DNA of 64,000 nucleotides from Pigmentiphaga aceris (lineage in GTDB: Bacteria; Pseudomonadota; Gammaproteobacteria; Burkholderiales; Burkholderiaceae_B), in assembly GCF_008119665.1 (NCBI RefSeq), contig NZ_CP043046.1, forward strand, positions 2,108,001 through 2,172,000, written 5' to 3'. Positions within the stretch are counted from its first letter, which is position 1, and every line of letters starts with the position of its first letter. Shown in pieces: positions 1 to 7,486 of the stretch. A model generated the notes under the pieces. The model made no database searches and was not told the origin of the DNA. It was given only the letters and a program-made list of their open reading frames with translations. The position numbers and the translations under genes are program-made.

Positions 1-1794
1 CACGGCAGGCTCAAAAACCTGATCCCAACGATCGCGCTGTTCGCCACGCTCAGAACCGGCGGGCGTGTCTGCGCGCAATTGTTCAGTGGCGTCGTGGTCA
101 ATGCCCTGATCGGTAATGAGCACACCGTAGGCCTCGCGCGCCGTGGCAATCGATACCAGTCCGCGCACCACATCCGCATGTACCGCTTCAGGCGGACGCG
201 CAAATGGCGAACCCCAACCGCCGCCGCCGGGGGTCTGCAAGGCAATCACGTCGCCGGTATTGACCGGCAGCACGTCAATCTTGCCAAGCACACGCGCGTC
301 CGGCGTGCCGGGGTTGAGCACCAGTTGCGTACGCGCACCCGGACGCCCGCCTTGCGCGCCCCACGGGGCAAAGCGCAGGCGCTCCATGCCGCGTGCCAGC
401 ACACGCACATCGTTTTGCAGAATGCGGAAATGGATTTCCTGGCCGCAGCCACCGCGCCACTGGCCCGGGCCGCCCGAATCTTCACGTAGACCGTAGCGCA
501 GCACTTCAACGCCGGTTTCTGCTTCCACGGTTTCGACCGGGTTGTTGGCCAGATTGGAAATGCTGCTGTCGCGGCCATCGGCACCGTCGAAACCACGTCG
601 GGCACCCGTGCCGCCCACCATCGGTTCGACCACTTGCACGTTCTGGCCGGTACCGTGGCGTGCCGGTTCGGCAACCACCACCGGGATGATCGTGCCACCG
701 CTGGCAGCGGGCATCAGGTCGGGCACGGCTTGGCCCAGCACACCGTTCAAGGCGTCGTTGACGCGCACGGCAGCCGCATGGCGCACGCCAACGGCGGCAG
801 GCGGCAACGGGTTCACCAAAGTGCCTGCCGGCACCGTCACGCTTACCGGGCGCAGCAAGCCCGCATTCAGCGGCACGGTCTTGTCCAGCGTGCACACCAA
901 GGCCAGAATGCGCAGCGTCAGCCATGCGTGGGCCTGGCCGTGGCTGGGGATGTTGATCGCGGCAGCAACCTGGGGGTCAGTGCCGGTGAAATCCAGATGG
1001 ATCTTGCCGTCAGACAAGGTCACGCTGAGCGCCAGGCGCACGGGCAGGCCGCTGCCAGCCTCGTCGTCCAGATAGTCGCTGAAGCGGTAGGTGCCGTCCG
1101 GTACTTGGCGCAACACGGCAGCGGCGCGTGCGGCGGCGTAGTCGGTCAGGTCTTGCTGGGCATCCAGGAAAGCCTGTTCGCCGTGCTGGGCAATCACGCG
1201 TTCCACACGCGAACGGCCGGTGGCCAGCGCGGCCAGCATGGCACGAACATCGCCCATGTTGGCGTCGGGCGTGCGGCTGTTGGCAGCCATGAACAAGGCC
1301 ACGTCTTCGTTGAGCTTGCCAGCCCGCATCAGCTTCACGGGCGGAATCTGCAAGCCTTCCTGGAAGATGTCGGTGTTGGTGGGCGAGATGCTGCTGGGCA
1401 CCTTGCCACCCACGTCGGACGCATGCAGGAATGCCCAGCCATAGGCAACGATCTTGCCTTCGTGGAAGTAGGGCTCGATGGCCTGCAGATCGGGCAGATG
1501 GGTGGCCAGACCTTTGGACCGATACGGGTCGTTGGTCAGGATCACATCACCCGGTTCAAGCGGGCCGACAGCGTCAATGGTGGTCTGGCAATCCAGGCCC
1601 ACAAAACCCGACACACCAATGGCGCGCGGGTAGGCGAAGAAGCGGCCATCCAGCCCGGCCAGCGCGCAGGCAAAGTCGGCGGTTTCTTTCACGTACAGCG
1701 TGCGGCCGGTGCGCTGCAAAGTCAGGCACATTTCCTCGGCCAGTGCAGACACCTTGTTGCCAAGAATGGCGAGGGTAACGGGATCGAGTTTCAT
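1..1794 (-). CDS. hyuB: Hydantoinase B / 5-oxoprolinase subunit HyuB (C-terminus beyond window edge)
   Basis: HyuB-family subunit that, with HyuA, carries out ATP-dependent opening of hydantoin- or oxoproline-like rings in the cytoplasm. Reading down from the ATG at 1794 gives 598 codons without a stop to base 1, so the gene continues off the window. The N-terminus begins MKLDPVTLAILGNKVSAL, typical of the family, and a glycine run GGGGWGSP near residue 524 followed by a conserved tail (ADVVRGLVSIATAREAYGV) matches the C-terminal part of HyuB. Family members are usually about 540-600 residues, so only a few residues are missing. Its ATG shares one base with the hyuA stop (TGATG), which indicates translational coupling. 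Substrate cannot be told from sequence. Confidence 0.9.
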   Translation of the reverse strand, partial: MKLDPVTLAILGNKVSALAEEMCLTLQRTGRTLYVKETADFACALAGLDGRFFAYPRAIGVSGFVGLDCQTTIDAVGPLEPGDVILTNDPYRSKGLATHLPDLQAIEPYFHEGKIVAYGWAFLHASDVGGKVPSSISPTNTDIFQEGLQIPPVKLMRAGKLNEDVALFMAANSRTPDANMGDVRAMLAALATGRSRVERVIAQHGEQAFLDAQQDLTDYAAARAAAVLRQVPDGTYRFSDYLDDEAGSGLPVRLALSVTLSDGKIHLDFTGTDPQVAAAINIPSHGQAHAWLTLRILALVCTLDKTVPLNAGLLRPVSVTVPAGTLVNPLPPAAVGVRHAAAVRVNDALNGVLGQAVPDLMPAASGGTIIPVVVAEPARHGTGQNVQVVEPMVGGTGARRGFDGADGRDSSISNLANNPVETVEAETGVEVLRYGLREDSGGPGQWRGGCGQEIHFRILQNDVRVLARGMERLRFAPWGAQGGRPGARTQLVLNPGTPDARVLGKIDVLPVNTGDVIALQTPGGGGWGSPFARPPEAVHADVVRGLVSIATAREAYGVLITDQGIDHDATEQLRADTPAGSERGEQRDRWDQVFEPAV

Positions 1795-4025
1795 CAGCGT
1801 GCCTCCCCGGTCACAGCAGTGGGTGTTGTGTCAGGCGGCACAGCATTGGCAGCGTCAATCGGCGTTGCGTCGATCAAGGTTCCTTCCGTCAACGCCGTCT
1901 CGATCAGTTCAACCGGCAGGTCCGATGCCTGCGCGTAACGCAGCAAGTGCAGATTGCCGAAGTCGTCGGTGTCGGCATACCAGCCAGGCAATACCACCAC
2001 GGTGGTGTCATCTTGCTCAACGATGGCCGGGCCATCGAAGCAATCACCGGCACGCAATGCGCTGCGGGCATACACCTCGGCGTCGTGCCAGCGGCCGCTC
2101 AGGAATACGCGGCGAGTTCCCTTGGGTTCGACCGCTTGATCGGAGCTGGACAGACGCGTTGCGCCAATGCTGGGCATGCGACCGATGATCGCAAGGCGCA
2201 CCGTGCCCAGTTCAATCGGAGCATGGGTGTCACGGAAGCCGTAGATGCGTGTGTGGGCCGCATGGAATGCCTCGGCCACTTGTTCAGGTGTCCACGGGCG
2301 TGTGGCGGGCAGGTCAACCTTCAATTCATAGGCTTGGCCACCGTAGCGCATGTCGACGGCGTAGCTGGTTTCCACAGACTGGCTCAGCGCTTCGCCTTGC
2401 GAGGCCAGCCAGGCATGGGCTTCCAGTTCCAGGCGGTCGAAGGTTGCGCCCAGTTGTTCCATGGCTTCCGACTGCTGACCCGGCTCGCCCAGCGGACGAC
2501 GCAGGCCACGCACGAAGTCGCGGCGCAGGTCGGTGGTGACGGCACCCATGGCGCAGAACGTACCCGGTCGCAGGGGCACGACGATGCGCGGCAGACCCGC
2601 ATCTTCTGCCAGCAAGTTGGCGTGGGTCGGACCTGCGCCACCAAACGGCACAAGCGTGAAGTCGCTGGGATCGAAGCCCCGTTGCGCCAGGGCTTTCAGC
2701 AGCTCGGATGCCATCTGTGCCGTGGCAACCGACAGCGCGCCACTGGCAGCCTGGGCGGCGGCATCTTCACCATGCAGACCAAGCGCGCTTGCAACGGTGG
2801 TCAAGGCTTGTCCAGCCAGCGCGCCGTTCAGGGGCATGCCGCCGCCCAGGAACGCAGCAGGGTCAAGCAAGCCCGTCATCAGATAGCAGTCGGTCACGGT
2901 GGCCACCGTGCCGCCACGGCCGTAGGCAACCGGGCCAGGATCGGCACCCGCGCTTTCCGGGCCGACCCGCAACACGCCATGCGCATCGACCGATACTTTC
3001 GAACCACCACCCGCACCAATCGCAGATACACCAACCACCGGCAGGATCAAGGGCAGGCCACCGATGTCGGTGCGGGTCGCGAGTTCAGCCTGACCGCCGA
3101 CGGATACGGCAATGTCGCTGCTGGTGCCGCCCATGTCGAAGCTCACCAGTCGTTCCACCGGCGGCACGGTGGCCAGTCGTGTGGCAGCAACCGCACCTGC
3201 GGCAGGGCCGGACAGCACCGTGTCGATAGGACGGGCCAACGCGGACGCAAGCGACAACGATCCGCCGTTGGACGCCGTGACAAGAATCGGGGCATCGACG
3301 CCGATCTCGCCGACCAAGGCCGTCAGGCGCGCAAAGTAGCGCTGCATCAACGGTTGGATATAGGCATTCAGGCCGGCTACCAGCGTGCGCTCGTATTCGC
3401 GGATCTCGGGCCACAATTCAGCCGCAGACAAGATGGTGGTGTCTGGCACCTGCGCCTGCAGCAATGCGGCCAGTTCGGCTTCCGCATCAGGGTTGGCGTA
3501 GCCGTTGATCAGCATCAGCGTGATGGCTTCCACACCCAGCGCTGCAATCGCAGCCGCGCTGCGTGCGATCTCCGCCTCGTCGGGCCAGCGTGTGCGATTG
3601 CCTTGCGGGTCCAGGCGCGCGCCGATTTCCAGTACCCGTTCGCGCGAGATGAACGGCGTCTCGCGGGTGGCGTGGAAGTCGAAGGAAGAGGGCATGCGCG
3701 CGCGCCCGATTTCCAGCACGTCGCGGAAGCCCTCGGTGACCACCAGGCCAACCTGTGCGCCGCGGCGCTGAATGATGGCGTTCAAGCCGATGGTCGTGCC
3801 GTGCATCAGCAGGGCGACATCGCCAGCGGCCAGCGCGCTTTTTTGCAGCAGTGCAGCCAGGCCCTGTTGCACGGCCAACGCCGGATCGGCTGGTGTGCTG
3901 GGTTGCTTGTGGTGGAAGAACGCATCGCGTTCCGGGTCATACAACGCGAAGTCGGTGAATGTTCCGCCTACGTCGATGCCAATACGTGCACCCTGTCCCG
4001 CCTTGCCTACAGCCACAACAGCCAC
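1794..4025 (-). CDS. hyuA: Hydantoinase A / N-methylhydantoinase-type subunit HyuA
   Basis: ATP-binding partner of HyuB. The N-terminal motif GIDVGGTFTDF is the phosphate-binding signature of the Hydant_A_N domain. Further on are SFDMGGTSSDIAV and GAGGGSKVSVD, both hallmarks of the hydantoinase A / acetone carboxylase beta / oxoprolinase superfamily. The reading frame is open back to a TTG at 4082, but that region reads unlike the family and lacks a ribosome site. I prefer the GTG at 4025, eight bases after GGGAG on the minus strand, giving 743 residues. HyuA and HyuB form one transcript, with a TetR gene about 160 bases upstream in the same direction. Hydantoin, N-methylhydantoin and 5-oxoproline are all possible substrates. 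Confidence 0.88.
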   Translation of the reverse strand: MAVVAVGKAGQGARIGIDVGGTFTDFALYDPERDAFFHHKQPSTPADPALAVQQGLAALLQKSALAAGDVALLMHGTTIGLNAIIQRRGAQVGLVVTEGFRDVLEIGRARMPSSFDFHATRETPFISRERVLEIGARLDPQGNRTRWPDEAEIARSAAAIAALGVEAITLMLINGYANPDAEAELAALLQAQVPDTTILSAAELWPEIREYERTLVAGLNAYIQPLMQRYFARLTALVGEIGVDAPILVTASNGGSLSLASALARPIDTVLSGPAAGAVAATRLATVPPVERLVSFDMGGTSSDIAVSVGGQAELATRTDIGGLPLILPVVGVSAIGAGGGSKVSVDAHGVLRVGPESAGADPGPVAYGRGGTVATVTDCYLMTGLLDPAAFLGGGMPLNGALAGQALTTVASALGLHGEDAAAQAASGALSVATAQMASELLKALAQRGFDPSDFTLVPFGGAGPTHANLLAEDAGLPRIVVPLRPGTFCAMGAVTTDLRRDFVRGLRRPLGEPGQQSEAMEQLGATFDRLELEAHAWLASQGEALSQSVETSYAVDMRYGGQAYELKVDLPATRPWTPEQVAEAFHAAHTRIYGFRDTHAPIELGTVRLAIIGRMPSIGATRLSSSDQAVEPKGTRRVFLSGRWHDAEVYARSALRAGDCFDGPAIVEQDDTTVVVLPGWYADTDDFGNLHLLRYAQASDLPVELIETALTEGTLIDATPIDAANAVPPDTTPTAVTGEAR

Positions 4026-4186
4026 TACCACCGCTCCCGGAATACTTGCCTGACGCAAGCGAACCCCGGATTTTACGAACAATCCGGGCTATCCCTTAAG
4101 CTTATCTCGATGTTTTCTTATTTCAAATAGTATTTAAGCTATGTGCTCAAAGACCGTTATTCGCATAAGGATTTACGGTGCGTACC

Positions 4187-4822
4187 TTATTCTGGCTGTG
4201 CGGTGGTCGGCGCAGGCAGTTCGATGATCTGGCGAATGCAGGTCGTGAGATAAGTCGTCAGTGCGTCGCGGTCCATTTCTGCCAAGGGGCCCATACCGAT
4301 CACGTAGCGGTTGAAGGTCACACCAATCAGCAGTGCGTAGGCGGCGTCCAGATGCAGGGCACCGCCGGGCGAGCCCAGAAAGTCTTCATAGATTTCCGCG
4401 CCACGTGCTTGCAGTGCGGCATACAGGCGCTTGGCGGCATCGACGTCCGACGCTGCGCTGCGAATCAACGCCATCAGCGGATCAAGCCCGGCCGCCTCTT
4501 CCATGCGCGCCACAAACATTTTCGCAATGCGCTCCGGCAGGTCTGCCGGGTCGCCGCCAATCATATTGTCCCAATGGCGCGAGGCCGGAACGGCCGCCAG
4601 GAACAAGGCTTCCTTCGAGCCAAAATGACGTTGCACGAGGCCGTGCGTGACGCCTGCGCGCTGGGCAATATCGCGCATGGTTGCCCGGGCGTATCCACGC
4701 TCGGCGAAGGCGGCAAGGGCGGCATCAAGAATGGCTGCGCGGTGCATGTCCGGGTTGCGGATGCGTCGGCGTGGGGGAGTGGTGGGTGGCGTGAGCACTT
4801 CGGGCGTGGGCAGTGAGGTCAT
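4187..4822 (-). CDS. TetR/AcrR-family transcriptional regulator
   Basis: 211-residue one-component regulator. After a short proline-rich tail, residues about 25-75 form the TetR DNA-binding domain: AILDAALAAFAERGYARATMRD leads into the helix-turn-helix IAQRAGVTHGLVQRHFGSKEAL. The rest is a helical ligand-binding and dimer domain without a recognisable ligand signature. It lies upstream of hyuA on the same strand, so it may control the hydantoinase genes, or the divergent hydrolase at 5050. Its ATG at 4822 is close to AT-rich bases and the near-palindrome GGAACATTCC at about 4844-4853, a possible autoregulatory site, though this is only suggestive. The ligand and true targets are unknown. Confidence 0.85.
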   Translation of the reverse strand: MTSLPTPEVLTPPTTPPRRRIRNPDMHRAAILDAALAAFAERGYARATMRDIAQRAGVTHGLVQRHFGSKEALFLAAVPASRHWDNMIGGDPADLPERIAKMFVARMEEAAGLDPLMALIRSAASDVDAAKRLYAALQARGAEIYEDFLGSPGGALHLDAAYALLIGVTFNRYVIGMGPLAEMDRDALTTYLTTCIRQIIELPAPTTAQPE

Positions 4823-5049
4823 TCATATAGTGTACGAATTACCGGAACATTCCTGATTACATTTTTGACAGCTGTGGTGCCCCAATCACCATATGCCACG
4901 CGCCTATCGTGCTGATCGGTGACTTGTTTCAGGCGTGATGTGACGTTCATGTCCTACTTCAGGTTCTACATCACGTCCTACAATCGTCAAGCAATCCTGT
5001 CATCGTCAGGTCGGTGCGAAATGCACCTCGACTTGCAATGGAGCCGTTC

Positions 5050-5979
5050 ATGAACCGTGCATTGCCTGAATCCCTGTCCGAGCCGCGCCTGGACCACGTG
5101 TTGTGCCTGAGCCCTTCCGGTTTGCATCGCATGGCGTATTGGGAGTGGGGCGATCCTGCCAACCCGCGTGTGCTGCTGTGTGTGCACGGACTGACACGTA
5201 CTGGCCGCGATTTCGATCGGGTCGCGCAACGCCTGTCCAAGCACTATCGTGTCGTGTGCCCTGACGTAGTCGGGCGCGGTGCCTCGGACTGGCTGCAGAA
5301 CCCGGCTGGCTACACCATTGCGCAGTACGTGGCCGACATGGTGACCCTGATCGCGCGCCTGCAACCTGCGGTATTGCACTGGTTCGGCACGTCCATGGGC
5401 GGGCTCATCGGCATGGCATTCAGCAGTCTGCCCCGTGCACCGACCAGCCGTCTGGTGCTCAATGACGTCGGTCCGCGACTCGATGCCGCCGCGTTGCAGC
5501 GCATCGGCACCTATCTGGGTCAGCCGATTTCCTTCGACAGCTTCGAGGCAGGCGTAGCCTACGTGCGCCAGGTGTCGCAAAGCTTCGGGGCGCACGACGA
5601 TGCGCAGTGGCGCGAGTTCTCGCAATACACGTTGCGCGAGATCGATGGCAGTTGGCGCTTCCATTACGACCCCGAGATATCGGTGGTATTCAAGCAGACG
5701 ACGCCCGACATGGTGGCTGCAGGCGAACATGTTCTGTGGGCTGCCTACGACGCCATCGCGTGTCCGACCTTGCTGGTGCGTGGTGCTGATTCCGACTTGC
5801 TTAGCGCCGAGACGGCTCGCGAGATGACCACACGCGGCCCGCATGCAAGCCTGGTGGAATTTGCAGATGTCGGTCATGCACCCAGCTTCTTGCACGACGC
5901 GCAGATCGACTTGCTGGCGTCCTTTCTGCTGGAAGACGGGCAGTTTGCGGCGTCTGCGAAGCTGGCAGACATCGCGTAA
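5050..5979 (+). CDS. Alpha/beta-fold hydrolase
   Basis: Cytosolic serine hydrolase of the alpha/beta-hydrolase superfamily, 309 residues. Visible elements in order are the oxyanion-hole motif CVHGLTRTGRDF, the nucleophile elbow GTSMGG, an acidic residue in LVRGADSDLLS, and a C-terminal catalytic histidine in DVGHAPSF. I chose ATG 5050 because TGGAG lies six bases upstream; an in-frame ATG at 5038 and GTG at 5014 also exist. It precedes a RidA-family gene by 65 bases on the same strand, so the two probably share a transcript. A role alongside the nearby hydantoinase genes in ring or amide catabolism is possible but not shown. The substrate is not predictable. Confidence 0.86.
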   Translation: MNRALPESLSEPRLDHVLCLSPSGLHRMAYWEWGDPANPRVLLCVHGLTRTGRDFDRVAQRLSKHYRVVCPDVVGRGASDWLQNPAGYTIAQYVADMVTLIARLQPAVLHWFGTSMGGLIGMAFSSLPRAPTSRLVLNDVGPRLDAAALQRIGTYLGQPISFDSFEAGVAYVRQVSQSFGAHDDAQWREFSQYTLREIDGSWRFHYDPEISVVFKQTTPDMVAAGEHVLWAAYDAIACPTLLVRGADSDLLSAETAREMTTRGPHASLVEFADVGHAPSFLHDAQIDLLASFLLEDGQFAASAKLADIA

Positions 5980-6044
5980 GCTTGTGCCCCGAATTCAGGC
6001 CAGCATCAACCGATGGGCCTGCTGATTTTTTCCAAGGAAACCGA

Positions 6045-6395
6045 ATGAGCATCCAACGCTTCCACGTGGGCAACCGCCTGTCCGAATCCGCCGTGTACAA
6101 CGGCGTGGTCTATCTCGCCGGTCAAGTACCGGAAGATGGCACGCTGGATATCGTCGGCCAGACCCGTCAAGTGCTGGCAGCCATCGATGCGCGCCTGGAA
6201 GAAGCCGGTTCGGACAAGACCCGTATCCTGAGCACGCAGATTTTCATCGCTGACATGGCCGACTTCCAAGGCATGAATCAGGCTTGGGACGAATGGGTTG
6301 CCAAGGGCAACACGCCGCCGCGCGCGACGGTTCAGGCGCTGCTGGCCGATCCGACCCTGAAGGTCGAGATCGTCGTCACGGCTGCAGTGGGCTGA
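6045..6395 (+). CDS. RidA/YjgF/YER057c/UK114-family protein
   Basis: 116-residue small enamine/imine deaminase-family protein; family members act as trimers that hydrolyse reactive 2-aminoacrylate-type intermediates released by PLP enzymes. The start at 6045 is set by AAGGA six bases upstream. Conserved features include the N-terminal YNGVVYLAGQVPED, the central KTRILSTQIFIADMADF and the C-terminal TPPRATVQALLADPTLKVEIVVTAAV, where the arginine of PPRAT is the family substrate-binding residue. It follows the alpha/beta-hydrolase gene and converges on mtfA. A close RidA/hydrolase pair also occurs in the Rut pyrimidine pathway as RutC/RutD, but the rest of that operon is absent here. Confidence 0.9.
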   Translation: MSIQRFHVGNRLSESAVYNGVVYLAGQVPEDGTLDIVGQTRQVLAAIDARLEEAGSDKTRILSTQIFIADMADFQGMNQAWDEWVAKGNTPPRATVQALLADPTLKVEIVVTAAVG

Positions 6396-6431
6396 TCTTC
6401 GCGATCAGGGGCGGCGTGTGGGTTTGGGCAT

Positions 6432-6467
6432 GGCTCCGAGTTTGGTCCCGAGTTTGACCCGATCTAC
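6432..6467. repeat. Degenerate 12-bp tandem repeat between ridA-type gene and mtfA
   Basis: Two near-identical 12-base units, ggctccgagttt (6432-6443) and ggtcccgagttt (6444-6455), followed by a third weaker unit. They lie in the gap between two convergent genes, and the third reaches the mtfA stop codon. No function is apparent; they resemble other short tandem duplications in this window. Confidence 0.6.
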
Positions 6468-7375
6468 GCCGCACCATCCCCCATGCCGGGCGGCCAGCCA
6501 AGCAAGGCGCGTCCGGCCATGGCGGGTTGGCGTCTTGCCACCGTGTCTTGGCGGTAAAACGCTTTAAGCAATGCATACCATTCAGGCAATGCAGCAGCCA
6601 GCGGCTCCGGGAAGACAAAAAATGCTTCGGAACTGACCGCAAAGAATTCAGCCGGATCGGTCGCGGCATAGGGATCGAGCGGCAATTCCGCATACCAAGC
6701 GTCAGCATCGGTCGATTCCGGGTCCACGGTCGCTGGAATGGCAGCTTCCACTTGCTCCAGTTGATCGCAAAAAGCGTCATAACTGGCTTCCAGTACACGC
6801 ATCCAGACGCGCGCCGATAATTCCGGGTGGGCATGCAGCCCTGGCATGCCGTCGGCACCATTACCATCTGCCAGATCAAGCTTGTGCGCAAATTCGTGGA
6901 TCACCACATTGAAAGCTGAACCGGGTTCAGCTTCCTGAATGGGGTCGGCATCTTCCCAGGACAGAATCAGCGGCCCGCCTTCCCAGGCTTCACCAGCCGC
7001 TTCTTGTACATATTCGTGCACCACACCGTCTTCATCGACCTCGGTGCGCGGAATCAGAAAACCGCCGGGATATACGATGACTTCGTTCCAGCCCTCATAA
7101 CGGCTGGGTTCCAGGTGCAGAATCGGCAAACACGCCTGCGCAGCAATCGACAAGCGAATGTCGTCATTCACTTCAAAACCAGCGGCACCATTAATGCTCT
7201 TGCTGGCCAGAAACCACGCAATACGCGTGCGCAACTGCAATTTGTCGTCGTCGGATAGCTCGTGCACAAACGCGTGGCTATCCACTACCCATTGCCATTG
7301 GGCACTGGTAATGCGCGCGTCCATGTCGGTAACGTCTGCATCGCGTGCACCGCGACCGGTCAACCAGCGGAACAT
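6464..7375 (-). CDS. mtfA: MtfA-family zinc-dependent peptidase
   Basis: MtfA (DUF980) protein, 303 residues from the ATG at 7375. In Escherichia coli MtfA binds and inactivates the glucose repressor Mlc and has aminopeptidase activity. The zinc-binding HExxH motif is visible as VIHEFAHKLD, together with the family strings VIVYPGGFL and EFFAVSSEAFFVFPE, which supplies the third metal ligand region. The reading frame is open 25 codons further upstream, but MFRWLTGRG is the usual family N-terminus. The gene converges on the RidA-type gene and diverges from relA, and the two starts are about 110 bases apart. Whether an Mlc homologue exists in this organism is not visible here. Confidence 0.9.
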   Translation of the reverse strand: MFRWLTGRGARDADVTDMDARITSAQWQWVVDSHAFVHELSDDDKLQLRTRIAWFLASKSINGAAGFEVNDDIRLSIAAQACLPILHLEPSRYEGWNEVIVYPGGFLIPRTEVDEDGVVHEYVQEAAGEAWEGGPLILSWEDADPIQEAEPGSAFNVVIHEFAHKLDLADGNGADGMPGLHAHPELSARVWMRVLEASYDAFCDQLEQVEAAIPATVDPESTDADAWYAELPLDPYAATDPAEFFAVSSEAFFVFPEPLAAALPEWYALLKAFYRQDTVARRQPAMAGRALLGWPPGMGDGAA

Positions 7376-7486
7376 GATGAAACAGATTCCTTTGCCAAAA
7401 TAGGGCCACGGGGCGGCTGTCTGACGCTGCGTTTCCCTGCGATGGCCCAAGATTGGCTAAAGTGTACGGTGTTCCCCGAGTTTCCG

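Noticed and set aside
1947..4130. 727-codon open frame on the plus strand
   Set aside because: It lies opposite hyuA, has Arg/Gly/Gln-rich low-complexity composition typical of antisense frames in GC-rich DNA, and shows no family motif.
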